Assembly: GCF_014158035.1 (NCBI RefSeq)
Contig: NZ_JACFXW010000002.1
Coordinates: forward strand, 601,001-665,000
Direction of reading: 5' to 3'
DNA: 64,000 nt
Origin: Rhizobium sp. G21
Lineage (GTDB): Bacteria; Pseudomonadota; Alphaproteobacteria; Rhizobiales; Rhizobiaceae
The position numbers and the translations under genes were made by a program. A model generated the notes under the pieces. The model had not been told where the DNA came from and searched no databases. It saw only the letters and a list, made by a program, of their open reading frames with translations. This document shows positions 54,935-64,000 of this stretch, piece by piece. Each line of letters starts with the position of its first letter. Positions within the stretch are counted from its first letter, which is position 1.

Positions 54935-55588
54935 ATGAGCAAGTTTATCGTCACCTCCCCTGACCGCACGCCCGAAACCGCCGTGCAGGATCATTACATC
55001 CCCGCCGAAGCGCCGTTTTCCACAGTGGTTCGCAAGGGGCAGGTTCTGCGTATTGAGGACAGCTTCGGCCAGCAGGCCATCGACACGCTGTTTTACAATG
55101 CGGAAGACTATTCCGAGCGCTATTCGAACCAGGATACGATGCGGGAACAGGGCGCGGCCTATGTGACCACCGGCACCAGGATCATCTCCAACGAAGGTAA
55201 GGTGATGCTGACGATGACGGCCGACAGCTGCGGTCGACACGACACCTCGGCCGGGGCTTGCTCCTGCGAGAGCAACACCGTGCGTTTCGGTCACGGCGCC
55301 AAATATCTGCATGCTTGCCGCGACAATTTCGTGCTCGAAGTGGCGAAATACGGCATGGGCAAACGCGATGTGCCGCCCAACATCAACTTCTTCATGAATG
55401 TGCCGATTTCCCCAAGCGGCGACATGACCATCGTCGACGGTATTTCCTCGCCCGGCGATTATGTCGAGATGCAGGCCGAGATGGATGTGCTGCTGGTGAT
55501 CTCCAATTGCCCGCAGATCAACAATCCCTGCAACGGGTTTGATCCCACGCCGATCCGCGTGCTGGTCTGGGATGGCGAGGCCGGCTGA
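54935..55588 (+). CDS. Urea carboxylase-associated DUF1989 protein, second carboxyguanidine deiminase subunit
   Basis: This is a 217-aa DUF1989 protein, paralogous to the preceding gene. TADSCGRHDTSAGACSCESNTVRFG is the equivalent Cys/His core and ADQ-like VLRIEDSFGQQAIDTLFYN the N-terminal half. It probably forms the active heteromer with its neighbour. Its TGA overlaps the predicted ATG of the carboxylase (TGATG), which implies coupled translation. Confidence 0.86.
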   Translation: MSKFIVTSPDRTPETAVQDHYIPAEAPFSTVVRKGQVLRIEDSFGQQAIDTLFYNAEDYSERYSNQDTMREQGAAYVTTGTRIISNEGKVMLTMTADSCGRHDTSAGACSCESNTVRFGHGAKYLHACRDNFVLEVAKYGMGKRDVPPNINFFMNVPISPSGDMTIVDGISSPGDYVEMQAEMDVLLVISNCPQINNPCNGFDPTPIRVLVWDGEAG

Positions 55589-58500
55589 TGTTCAAAAAGT
55601 CCTGATCGCCAATCGCGGCGAGATCGCCGTCCGCATCATCCGGACGCTGAAGCGCATGGGCATCGCCTCCGTCGCCGTCTATTCAGACGCGGACCGTTTT
55701 TCCAAACCGGTGCTGATGGCGGATGAAGCCGTGCGGCTCGGTCCTGCGCCGGCCTCCGAAAGCTATCTGAATGTCGATGCGGTCGTTGCGGCCTGCAAGC
55801 AGACCGGCGCGGAGGCTGTGCATCCAGGCTACGGCTTTTTGTCCGAAAACATTGCTTTCGCTGAGCGCCTGAAAGCGGAAGGCATCGCCTTTATCGGTCC
55901 GACGCCCGACAATATCGCCGCCTTTGGATTGAAGCATACGGCGCGCGAACTGGCGCGGGACAGCGGCGTGCCGCTGCTGCCGGGCACCGGGCTCATCGAA
56001 ACCGGCGAGGACGCGCTGAGCGCGGCTCTCGAAATCGGCTATCCCGTCATGCTGAAATCCACCGCCGGCGGCGGCGGCATCGGCATGCAACTCTGCCATG
56101 ACGCGGAAAGCCTGAAAGCCTCTTTCGACAGCGTGCAACGCACAGCGAAAGCGAGTTTCGGCGACGCCCGCGTCTATCTCGAACGCTTCGTCTCCAAAGC
56201 CCGGCATGTCGAGGTGCAGATCTTCGGTGATGGCGAGGGACGCGTCATCGCGCTTGGCGAACGCGATTGCTCGCTGCAGCGCCGGAACCAGAAGGTGATC
56301 GAGGAGACGCCGGCGCCGGGCCTGAGCGATGTTGTGCGTGAGCGCCTGCATGCCGCAGCGGTCGCACTTGGCAAATCCGCCAATTACACGTCGGCGGGAA
56401 CCGTCGAGTTCATCTATGATCCGGCTCGCGAAGAATTCTATTTTCTCGAAGTGAACACCCGGCTTCAGGTGGAGCATCCTGTCACCGAAGCCGTGTTCGG
56501 CGTCGATCTCGTCGAATGGATGATCCGCCAGGCCGCCGGAGAGGATGTGCTGACGGGTAAGGAAGTTCTTACGCCTAGGGGAGCCGCGATCGAGGCGCGC
56601 GTCTATGCGGAAATGCCGCATGCGGGCTTTCGTCCGAGCGCCGGATTACTGACGGACGTGGTGTTTCCCGAAGGCGTCAGGGTCGATGGATGGGTGGAAA
56701 CCGGCACGGACGTGACTCCTTTCTACGACCCCATGCTCGCCAAGGTGATCGTGTCAGCTGAAACGCGGGAGCTGGCGATCCGCGCCCTCGAAGAAGCGCT
56801 TTCGCAGTCGGCCATCTCCGGCATCGAGACCAATCTTGAGTATCTCAAGGCAATCACTTCCTCGGATCTGTTCAAATCAGGCGATGTCGCGACCACCGCG
56901 CTCAAGGATTTCGACTTCACACCCGATGTCATCGAGGTCGTGGCGCCGGGCGCCCAGTCGAGCCTGCAGGAGCTTCCCGGTCGTCTCGGTCTCTGGCATG
57001 TCGGCGTTCCCCGAGCGGGCCGATGGATGAACGCTCTTTCCGCCACGCCAACCGCCTCGTCGGCAATGCCGATGAGACGGCGGCGCTGGAACTAACCGTG
57101 TCGGGTCCAGTGCTGAAATTCTGCGCCGATGTCGTCTTTGCGCTTGCCGGCGCGGAGATGCCGATGACGCTGGATGGAGTGCCTGTCGCTCATGACAGCG
57201 CGATCAAGGCCCGCGCGGGCCAGTCGTTGGCTGTCGGCGCGATCAAGGGCGCGGGGCAACGCGCCTATCTGGCCGTTGCCGGCGGCTTCGATGCGCCTGT
57301 CGTCCTCGGGTCCCGCGCGACCTTCGGGCTGGGTCGATTCGGCGGCAACGCCACCGGCACGCTTCGCGCCGGCCATGTGCTGCGGCTGGCGCGGGCTTCC
57401 CTATCCGGCGTCAAACCCGCGAGCGAGCCTGCGGATCTCACCCGCGAGTGGAGCGTGAGGGTGCTCTATGGACCGCATGGCGCGCCGGATTTCTTTCTCG
57501 ATGAGGACATCGGAACGCTGTTTTCGACGGATTACGAGGTGCATTTCAATTCCGCCCGCACCGGCGTTCGGCTGATCGGCCCGGCGCCGAAATGGGCTCG
57601 CGAGGACGGCGGCGAAGCGGGGCTGCATCCCTCCAACCTGCACGACAACGCCTATGCGATCGGGGCGATCGACTTCACCGGCGACATGCCGATCATTCTC
57701 GGTCCCGATGGCCCCAGCCTCGGCGGCTTCGTCTGCCCGGCGGTGATTGCGCGCGACGAGCAATGGAAGATGGGGCAGTTCAAGCCGGGCGACAGGATTC
57801 GCTTTCATCCGGTGGCGCGGGAGGGGATGTGGCATCAGCATCCGCGATACCCCCTCTGTCCTGCCGGACATCTCCCCTCAAGGGGGAGATTGCAGAGACG
57901 TACGACCATCGCCCGGCAACTGGCCTTGAGAATACTGCGGTTGAGAGTGGGGAAGCCGGCGCCGCCGTCCAATCTCCCCTTGAGGGGAGATGGTCGGCAG
58001 ACCAGAGGGGGTACCGCTTGGCGCGCCCTCGCCGGCTCTCCCATCCTCGCCACCATCGATTCCGGACCTGTCCCTGTCGCCTATCGCCGTCAGGGCGACG
58101 ACAATCTGCTGGTCGAATATGGGCCCATGCAACTCGATATCGCCTTGCGGCTGCGCGTCCATCTTTTGATGGAGGCGGTAAAGGCGGCGAAACTGCCCGG
58201 ACTGATCGATCTGACGCCGGGAATTCGCTCGCTGCAGATCCACTACGACAGTCTGACTCTGTCGCGGTCGCACCTCTTGGGACTATTGGCGGAGATCGAG
58301 CAAAGTCTGCCGCCGGTCTCGGAGGTCAAGGTTCCGAGCCGCACGGTCTATCTGCCTTTGTCCTGGAACGATCCGGATGCCGAACTGGCCATGCGGAAAT
58401 ATCAGGAGCTCGTGCGGCCGAACGCGCCCTGGTGCCCATCGAACATCGAGTTCATCAGGCGAATCAATGGTTTGGCGGACGAGCAGGCGGTGAAGAACAC

Positions 58501-59288
58501 GATTTTCGACGCCTCCTATCTGGTGCTCGGTCTCGGCGATGTCTATCTCGGCGCGCCGGTCGCCACACCCGTCGATCCCAGGCACCGGCTGGTCACCACC
58601 AAATACAATCCCGCCCGCACCTGGACGCCGGAGAATGCCGTGGGCATCGGCGGGGCCTATATGTGCATCTACGGCATGGAGGGCCCCGGCGGCTATCAGC
58701 TGTTCGGCCGGACAATCCAGGTCTGGAACACCTGGCGTCAGACGCCTGTCTTCGGCAAAGACAAGCCCTGGCTGCTCGACTTCTTCGATCAGCTCCGCTT
58801 CTTCCCGGTAAGCCATGACGAACTGACAGAGGCGCGCGCCGCCTTTCCGCATGGCGGATATCCGATCCGCATCGAAGAGGGCGAATTCTCCTACGCCGCC
58901 TACGAGAAAATGCTCTCAGAGAATGCCTCCAGCATCGGCGCGTTCAAGGCCCGGCAGCAATCCGCCTTCGAAGCCGAACGGCAGCGATGGAAGGCCGGAA
59001 CAAGGCCTCGACAGCTTCATCTCAGACGAGGGCGCCGCCAGCGGACTGGCGGGTGATATTCCCGAGGGATGTTTCGGCGTTGAAAGCGCCGTGCCCGGCA
59101 ATGTCTGGAAAGTGCTCGTCGACGAGGGGCAGAGCGTAGCGCCGGGCGATACGCTCGCCATCATCGAATCGATGAAAATGGAAATCAACATCACTGCTCA
59201 TGCCGCCGGCGTCGTGCGCGAATTGCGCGCCGGGCCTGGGCGAAACGTCAAGGCCGGCGATGTGCTGGTGGTTCTGGAGGACAAATGA
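55588..59288 (+). CDS. Urea/guanidine carboxylase (three frameshifts, 58-codon repeat insertion)
   Basis: This is a biotin-dependent carboxylase, 1233 aa after correction. The biotin carboxylase domain (1 to about 450; VLIANRGEIAVRI, STAGGGGIGMQ, EVNTRLQVEHPVTE) is followed by a biotin-dependent carboxyltransferase of the KipI/KipA type (about 475-1130) and a biotinyl domain with ESMKMEI, Lys at about 1197. One-base errors: A-run 55594-55598 (with six A the start is MFKKVLIANRGE), CCCC 57009-57012, and an extra base near 58997. Correcting them makes the length a multiple of three. A palindromic repeat (57844-58017) adds 58 in-frame codons, about residues 753-811, between FHPVAREG and VPVAYRRQGDDNLLVEYGP. 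With a riboswitch upstream and DUF1989 proteins beside it, guanidine is the likely substrate. Confidence 0.87.
57844..58017. repeat. Palindromic repeat element inserted in frame in the carboxylase gene
   Basis: Arms of about 49 bp: GCG(A/G)TACCCCCTCTG and CTGCCG, then ATCTCCCCTCAAGGGGAGATTG, are repeated inverted at 57844-57892 and 57969-58017 with few mismatches, around a 76-bp core. Each arm holds its own ATCTCCCC/GGGGAGAT hairpin. The total is 174 bp, exactly 58 codons, without a stop in the gene frame. It resembles dispersed palindromic elements common between genes in Rhizobiales. No other copy was noticed in this window. Confidence 0.8.
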
Positions 59289-61093
59289 TGCTCCCGCAAA
59301 TTCTCGACATTGCATCGCTCAAAGCCGCTTATGCGAGCGGCCTGCCGCTTCTCGATCTCGTCGAAGAGGTGACCACGCGGATGGAAGCTTCCGAAGATCC
59401 GGCTGTTTTCATCACCCCCATCTCTGCGGATGATTTGCGCGCGGCGGCGAAAGCGCTGCTGGCGCGTGCGCCGGAGCCGAACAGCCTGCCGCTCTGGGGC
59501 ATTCCGTTTGCGGTGAAGGACAATATCGACGTTTCGGGCTTTCCGACCACGGCCGCCTGCCCCGCTTTTGCTTACCAGCCTGAGCGGGACGCCACCGTCG
59601 TGGCGCGTCTCAAGGCGGCCGGCGCTTTGGTGATCGGCAAGACCAATCTCGATCAGTTCGCCACCGGCCTCAACGGCACGCGCTCGCCCTATGGCGCGCC
59701 GCGCTCTGTGTTCGACAGTGCTTACGTTTCGGGCGGCTCGTCCTCAGGCTCGGCTGTTGCCGTCGCCTCGGGATTGGCGAGCTTTTCGCTCGGCACCGAC
59801 ACGGCGGGCTCTGGCCGCGTGCCGGCCGCCTTCAACAATCTGGTAGGGGTCAAGCCGACGCCCGGTCTTGTGCCGAATGTCGGCGTGGTGCCGGCCTGCC
59901 GCAGCGTCGATGTCGTCACCGTCTTTGCTGCGACCGTCGGCGACGCCACATCTGTCCGCAAGGTGATGGATGGTTATGAGGCGCAAGACCCGTTCTCCGA
60001 AAGGCTGAACCAACCGCCCTGCCCTCTTCCGGACTTCGGATCGGCGTTCTCGATGGCGCCGAACGCGAATTCTTCGGCAATTCCGAGGTCGAAGCTTTGT
60101 ACGACGCCGCCATCGAAGCGCGCGAAAAGCCTCGGCGCGACGATCGTGCCCTTCGACTATGCGCCGTTCCGGCAGGCGGCGGAACTGCTCTACAATGGTC
60201 CCTGGGTGGCCGAGCGCTTGGCGGCGGTCAAGGATTTCATCTCCTCGAACGCCGATGATGTCGATCCGACCGTCCGCAAGATCATCGAAGGCGCGAAAGC
60301 CTATAGCGCGGTCGACGCTTTCGAAGGCCTGTACAAGCTCGGCGCCCTCGGCCAGAAAGCCAGAGCGGAATGGGAAAAACTCGACATTCTCATGCTGCCG
60401 ACCTCGCCGACCACCTACACGGTGGAAGACATGCAGGCCGATCCGATCGTCAAGAACAGCCATTTTGGCCGCTACACCAATTTCGCCAATCTGTTCGGCT
60501 ATGCGGCGATCGCCGTTCCGGCCGGCTTCGACTCGAAGGGCCATCTGCCGGCGGGCGTCACGCTGTTCGGTCCCGGCTTCTCCGACGATGCGCTTGCGCC
60601 TTTCGCCGACGCCATGCATCGCGCGCTCGGAGCCGGCATGGGCAAGGACCGTCACGCGGCGCTGCCCGAGGCGAGCAAAGTCGCGTCTCCGGCCTCGAAC
60701 TGGGCTCAGATCGTCGTGGTCGGCGCGCATCTCACGGGCATGCCGCTCAATCATGAACTGACCGGTCCCGGCGGGCGGCTGGTCAAGGCCTGCAAGACCG
60801 CAGGCGATTATCGTCTCTATGTCCTGCCCAACACCACGCCGCCGAAGCCCGGTCTGATCCGCGACCCCGGATTTTCCGGCGGCGGGCTCGATGTCGAGGT
60901 CTGGTCGATCCCTTATGACGCCTTCGGTCGTTTCGTGGCGAATATCCCCTCCCCGCTCGGCATCGGCAAAGTGACGCTTGAGGAGGGCAGCCAGGTCTCA
61001 GGGTTTCTCTGCGAACCCTTCGCTGTCCAAGGCGCGCGCGAGGTCACCGATCTCGGCGGCTGGAGGGCCTATATCGCCTCGTTGAAGACATAG
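59285..61093 (+). CDS. atzF: Allophanate hydrolase (local compensated frameshift)
   Basis: This is a 602-aa amidase-signature enzyme that splits allophanate into ammonia and CO2. The Lys-Ser-Ser triad is seen: Lys78 in PFAVKDNID, the GGSSSGS block at 150-156 and nucleophile Ser176 in GTDTAGSGRVPA. The C-terminal allophanate hydrolase domain (about 465-600) is present. Between about 60037 and 60118 the protein reads nonsense (SAFSMAPNANSS). Another frame gives RIGVLDGAEREFFGNSEVEALYDAAIE, so one base is lost and one gained, and the overall frame survives. ATG 59285 overlaps the carboxylase stop. Confidence 0.92.
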   Translation: MMLPQILDIASLKAAYASGLPLLDLVEEVTTRMEASEDPAVFITPISADDLRAAAKALLARAPEPNSLPLWGIPFAVKDNIDVSGFPTTAACPAFAYQPERDATVVARLKAAGALVIGKTNLDQFATGLNGTRSPYGAPRSVFDSAYVSGGSSSGSAVAVASGLASFSLGTDTAGSGRVPAAFNNLVGVKPTPGLVPNVGVVPACRSVDVVTVFAATVGDATSVRKVMDGYEAQDPFSERLNQPPCPLPDFGSAFSMAPNANSSAIPRSKLCTTPPSKRAKSLGATIVPFDYAPFRQAAELLYNGPWVAERLAAVKDFISSNADDVDPTVRKIIEGAKAYSAVDAFEGLYKLGALGQKARAEWEKLDILMLPTSPTTYTVEDMQADPIVKNSHFGRYTNFANLFGYAAIAVPAGFDSKGHLPAGVTLFGPGFSDDALAPFADAMHRALGAGMGKDRHAALPEASKVASPASNWAQIVVVGAHLTGMPLNHELTGPGGRLVKACKTAGDYRLYVLPNTTPPKPGLIRDPGFSGGGLDVEVWSIPYDAFGRFVANIPSPLGIGKVTLEEGSQVSGFLCEPFAVQGAREVTDLGGWRAYIASLKT

Positions 61094-61250
61094 AGAATGG
61101 GGCATGGGGCCCGATGATCGTGTCGGGTCCCCGCTTGCATGGCGCGCGGGCCTTGTTTAGGAAACACAGGATAAGAGGATCCAGGCGCGATGCGCCTGAC
61201 CGTAGACTGTAAGGCCGCCTTCCCGGCGGTCAGGCGAGACGAGGCTGTCC

Positions 61251-61418
61251 GTGACCAATGTGATCAAGTTCGAACCGCGGAAAAAGCCGGAAGCCCCGAA
61301 GCCCCCTCGTCCGGAATGGCAGAAAAAGGCTTTGATCGGCGCTGGCGTGGCGGCGTTTTTCGTTGTCGTCTGGGCCTATTACGCTTTCATCGCGCCGGCT
61401 CAGCCGCCCGCGCCCTGA
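61251..61418 (+). CDS. Small single-helix membrane protein
   Basis: This is a 55-aa protein too small for automatic calling. A cytoplasmic Lys/Pro-rich N-terminus (FEPRKKPEAPKPPRPEWQKK) is followed by one transmembrane helix (ALIGAGVAAFFVVVWAYYAFI) and a Pro-rich tail. A GTG start at 61251 is assumed (a second GTG is at 61260). Its 3' end overlaps the convergent MocR gene by 19 bp. The architecture resembles small conserved Rhizobiales membrane proteins. No function is known. Confidence 0.55.
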   Translation: MTNVIKFEPRKKPEAPKPPRPEWQKKALIGAGVAAFFVVVWAYYAFIAPAQPPAP

Positions 61419-62838
61419 CGCGCCGCACGAGCGAGCGCCGCCTCGAGCTTTCGAAACACCAGTTCATCCGTCATCTGCGCTACGTTGAAGCGCATGAAGC
61501 CGGTCGCCGTTTGCGCATGGCTGAAGGCGTTGCCCGGCGCCAGAACCAGATTGTCCTTGAGCGCCGCGCGCGCCACGTCGGCTGCATCGAGCCCCTCCGG
61601 CAGCCGGCACCACAGGAACATGCCGGCGTCCGGCTCGATCCAAGGCGTGATCCCGAGCTTCTGCAATTTTGTCATGGTTGACAGCCGCGCCTGCGACAGC
61701 CGCGCCCGCAACGTCTCCAGATGTTTTCGATAGCCCCCATCGCTCAGAACGGCGTGAGTGAGATCGGCCGAGAGCCGCCCTCCCCGAAAGACGTTGCGAT
61801 TTTGATGTCGATCAACCCATCGATCCAGTCGCGCTTGGCGGCGATATAGCCGCAGCGCGCCGAGGCCGACAGCGTCTTGGAAAAGCTGCCGATCTGGATC
61901 ACCCGTTCCAGCCCGTCGAAGGCTGCGAGCCGTGGAGCGGGACGCTCTTCGAAATCGGCGAAGATGTCGTCTTCGATGATCACGAGATCGTGGATTTCAG
62001 CCTGTTTCAGCACCCGATGCGCCGTGACGGCCGACAGCACGGCGCCGGTAGGATTGTGGAGTGCGGAATTCGTAAGATAGATCCTGGGCCGATGCTCCCC
62101 GGCGGTCCGCGCAAAAGCGTCGAGATCGGGACCATGTGGGGTATAGGGGACGCCGACGATCCTGGCGCGGTGTGCGCGCAGCAAGGCCTGGAAGTTGAAG
62201 TAGCAGGGGTCGTCGACCATCACCACGTCGCCCGGCGAGATCAGCAGTCGGCAGAGAAGGTCGATTGCCTGGATGCCGGATTCGGTGAGCATGATCTGGT
62301 CGGGGCCGGCCTCGACGCCCTTTTCCGCCATTCGCCGCGAGAGAAGCGTGCGGAGCGGGGCGAGACCGAGCGGAGAACTATAGGCCATCAAGCCCGCCGC
62401 CGGCGCGCGCGACGCCTGCCGCAACGCCTTCCGCATCCCCTCCTCCGGCAGCCAGGAAGACGGCAGCCATCCGCAGCCCGGCTTCGCCTCGTCGTCGCCG
62501 CTCTCCAGAGATTGTCTCGAGACCCAGAAGGGATCGATGGCCCGGTCGAGGCGGGGTTCGGACGCGGCGACATCGAAGGGCGCTATGGCGCGGGCCACGA
62601 AGAAGCCGGCGCCGGGCCGCGACGTTATCGCGCCTTCCGCCAACAACCGATCATAGGCCTCGACGATCGTCGAGGTGGAGACGCCCAGCGTGGCGGCCAG
62701 CTTTCGGATCGACGGTAGTTTGGCGCCTGTCGCAAGGCTGCGACTGGCGATGCGCTGGCGGATGACATCCGCCGCCATGACCGCGCGGGGCGCCGCCTTT
62801 GGGGAAGCCTCGTTCATCTGTACTGATCCTTGCGCCAT
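61400..62838 (-). CDS. MocR-family regulator (GntR HTH plus PLP aminotransferase fold; frameshifted)
   Basis: This is a 479-aa regulator after correction. The N-terminal GntR HTH (VMAADVIRQRIASRSLATGAKLPSIRKLAATLGVSTSTIVEAYDRL) is joined to an aminotransferase-fold domain with the PLP Lys in QIGSFSKTLSASARCGYIAA. The CCC run 61778-61780 lacks one base; adding it connects SFGEGRLSADLTHAVLSDGGYRKHLETLRARL to the C-terminal domain. It is divergent from an EamA exporter, a common MocR target. ACTGT/ACAGT repeats directly upstream may be its operator. Confidence 0.85.
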
Positions 62839-62867
62839 AACAGTTCTGTCAAACTGTATCAGACTGT
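62839..62867. promoter_or_regulatory. Candidate MocR operator repeats
   Basis: ACTGT occurs twice with 10-bp spacing (62853, 62863), and ACAGT in the opposite orientation at 62840-62844. They lie directly before the mocR ATG and 53 bp before the exporter ATG. Direct repeats one helical turn apart suit MocR dimers. Confidence 0.45.
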
Positions 62868-62920
62868 TTCTGGCGATGCGAGCGAGACGCGGTCATAAGC
62901 GCTGAAAACAGGAGTGGCCT

Positions 62921-63811
62921 ATGACGCGCGAAAGATCCGGTTTGGTGAACGGCTTGATCGGGGTGATCATCTTCAGCGGATCGCTGCCCGCCACGCGCCT
63001 GGCGGTCGCCGATTTCGATCCCTTGTTTCTGACGGCGGCGCGCGCGGCCATCGCCGGTCTTCTCGCGCTCGGTCTGCTGATGATCTTTCGGCAAAAGCGG
63101 CCGGCCCGCGGCGATCTCGTTTCTCTCTATCTGATCGCCGGCGGCGTGGTGGTCGGCTTCCCGCTGTTGACGGCGTTGGCGCTGCGCACGATCACCTCGG
63201 CGCATTCCATCGTCTATATCAGCCTGCTACCGCTCGCGACCGCGGCCTTTGGCGTCATGCGCGGCGGCGATCGTCCGCGTCCGGCCTTCTGGATCTTTTC
63301 GACGCTCGGCAGTCTCTGCGTTGCAGGCTTTGCGCTGCTGCAGAACGATGTGCGCCTGGCGGAGGGAGACGCGCTGATGGTGGCGGCCATTCTGGTCTGC
63401 GGGTTGGGCTATGCCGAAGGCGCGCAGCTGTCGAGGCGGCTTGGGGGATGGCAGGTAATCTCCTGGGCTCTGGCTCTGTCGCTCCCGGTCATGCTCGGCG
63501 CGGCCCTTGTGCTGTTGCGATGGCAAACGCATGCGATCGGCGGTCCTGCGCTCTTCGGCCTCGCTTATGTCTCTGTCTTCAGCATGCTGATCGGTTTCGT
63601 GTTCTGGTATCGCGGCCTGGTTATGGGCGGCGTGGCGGCGGTCGGGCAGTTGCAATTGCTGCAGCCCTTCTTCGGCCTGGCGCTTGCGGGGTTGTTGCTC
63701 GGCGAACCGGTCAGCCCGGCAATGCTCGTCGCCACGGCCGGCGTCATCGCCTGTGTCGCCGGCGCGCGCCGCTTCAGCCCCCTGCCAGGCAAAGCAATCG
63801 GGAAGAGTTGA
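62921..63811 (+). CDS. EamA/DMT family transporter
   Basis: This is a 296-aa inner-membrane exporter with about ten helices in two EamA repeats (LVNGLIGVIIFSGSLPATRLAVADFDPLFLTAARAAIAGLLAL; the second ends in LLQPFFGLALAGLLLGEPVS). These carry the typical P-F-R and Q-P-FG-L-A motifs. An alternative ATG-proximal start is not apparent. It is divergent from MocR. Amino acids or metabolites are common cargo; the substrate is unknown. Confidence 0.87.
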   Translation: MTRERSGLVNGLIGVIIFSGSLPATRLAVADFDPLFLTAARAAIAGLLALGLLMIFRQKRPARGDLVSLYLIAGGVVVGFPLLTALALRTITSAHSIVYISLLPLATAAFGVMRGGDRPRPAFWIFSTLGSLCVAGFALLQNDVRLAEGDALMVAAILVCGLGYAEGAQLSRRLGGWQVISWALALSLPVMLGAALVLLRWQTHAIGGPALFGLAYVSVFSMLIGFVFWYRGLVMGGVAAVGQLQLLQPFFGLALAGLLLGEPVSPAMLVATAGVIACVAGARRFSPLPGKAIGKS

Positions 63812-63947
63812 CAGCTGGCAACTCGGTTGACGACTGCGGGAAAGCCGAGGAAATGTCGCGTTGCTCCGAATTGCCTTGGGTCCCGCGCCGTGCTAGCTCC
63901 GATGCAGGGTTTTGCGTGTGGAGGCGCTAGCCCTGGGAGGAGACAGC

Positions 63948-64000
63948 ATGCATGTGATGATTATCGGCGCCGCCGGCATGATCGGGCGCAAACTCGTGGA
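63948..64000 (+). CDS. denD: D-erythronate dehydrogenase-like protein (3' partial)
   Basis: Only 17 codons are inside the window: MHVMIIGAAGMIGRKLV. It is an NAD-binding Rossmann start (GxxGMxGRxL) that matches DenD-type extended short-chain dehydrogenases. GGGAGGAG precedes the ATG. The call is tentative because of the length, and other epimerase-like dehydrogenases begin similarly. Confidence 0.5.
   Translation, partial: MHVMIIGAAGMIGRKLV

Noticed and set aside
57844..58017. The 58 inserted residues as a genuine carboxylase domain
   Set aside because: They are encoded by an inverted-repeat DNA element, are Arg/Pro-rich and interrupt a conserved junction.
59285..61093. Allophanate hydrolase as a degenerate gene
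   Set aside because: Only a stretch of about 80 bases is out of frame, both ends are intact and one loss plus one gain restore the frame; sequencing error is simpler.
1..64000. CRISPR arrays, tRNA or rRNA genes, insertion sequences, prophage
   Set aside because: No spaced direct-repeat arrays, cloverleaf or rRNA sequence, transposase, integrase or structural phage gene was recognised.

Overview
The window looks like part of an alphaproteobacterial chromosome, probably Rhizobiales (Hyphomicrobiales). The reasons are the high GC content, the gene content (many ABC uptake systems with paired regulators, a cyoABCD quinol oxidase with SURF1, an FtsK translocase) and a CCCCCTCTG...CTGCCGG palindromic repeat of a type I associate with Rhizobiales genomes. 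No rRNA, tRNA, CRISPR array, transposase or phage gene was seen. 

Layout. 1-6.2 kb: end of an ABC-F ATPase, two AraC regulators, a hydroxypyruvate-isomerase-like protein, a WGR protein and a GMC oxidoreductase. 6.2-10.1 kb: a NitT/TauT-type ABC transporter and a LysR regulator, with a perfect 21-bp palindrome upstream of the binding-protein gene. 10.2-22.6 kb: a D-apiose/D-apionate locus, with a GntR regulator, a RuBisCO-like protein plus DUF1537 kinase on the + strand, and facing them an operon of D-apionate oxidoisomerase, sugar ABC transporter with DUF2291 lipoprotein, D-apiose dehydrogenase, D-apionolactonase and DoxX. Both arms carry the same 17-bp operator-like motif. 22.6-26.8 kb: aldehyde dehydrogenase, DUF1028 and RidA genes divergent from a flavin monooxygenase. 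26.9-32.3 kb: a SEC-C protein, an ArsR/SRPBCC pair with two operators, an M20 deacetylase, a LysR regulator, a bile-acid-symporter-like transporter and a HutC-type GntR regulator. 32.4-37.5 kb: cyoABCD and SURF1. 37.8-46.1 kb: an MFS permease, a small FAD/DUF3429 operon, and a polyamine-type ABC operon with a metallo-beta-lactamase-fold protein and a divergent TetR. 46.4-50.9 kb: an FtsK translocase without membrane segments and a BchE-like B12 radical SAM protein. 51.15-61.1 kb: a guanidine-I (ykkC) riboswitch followed by ABC transporter, two carboxyguanidine-deiminase-like proteins, biotin-dependent urea/guanidine carboxylase and allophanate hydrolase. 61.2-64 kb: a small membrane protein, a MocR regulator divergent from an EamA exporter, and the start of a D-erythronate dehydrogenase gene. 

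How it works together. The riboswitch operon should import guanidine, carboxylate it, deiminate carboxyguanidine and hydrolyse allophanate, yielding ammonium and CO2. The apiose operon should import D-apiose and convert it through apionolactone, apionate and 3-oxo-isoapionate to a phosphorylated intermediate that the RuBisCO-like protein cleaves. 

Two observations stand out. First, a 174-bp (exactly 58-codon) inverted-repeat element sits in frame inside the carboxylase gene. Second, 15 genes carry 19 inferred single-base frameshifts, mostly one-base losses in or next to short homopolymers, which points to assembly error rather than decay. I therefore annotate these genes with frame-corrected boundaries; every corrected length that could be tested becomes a multiple of three.
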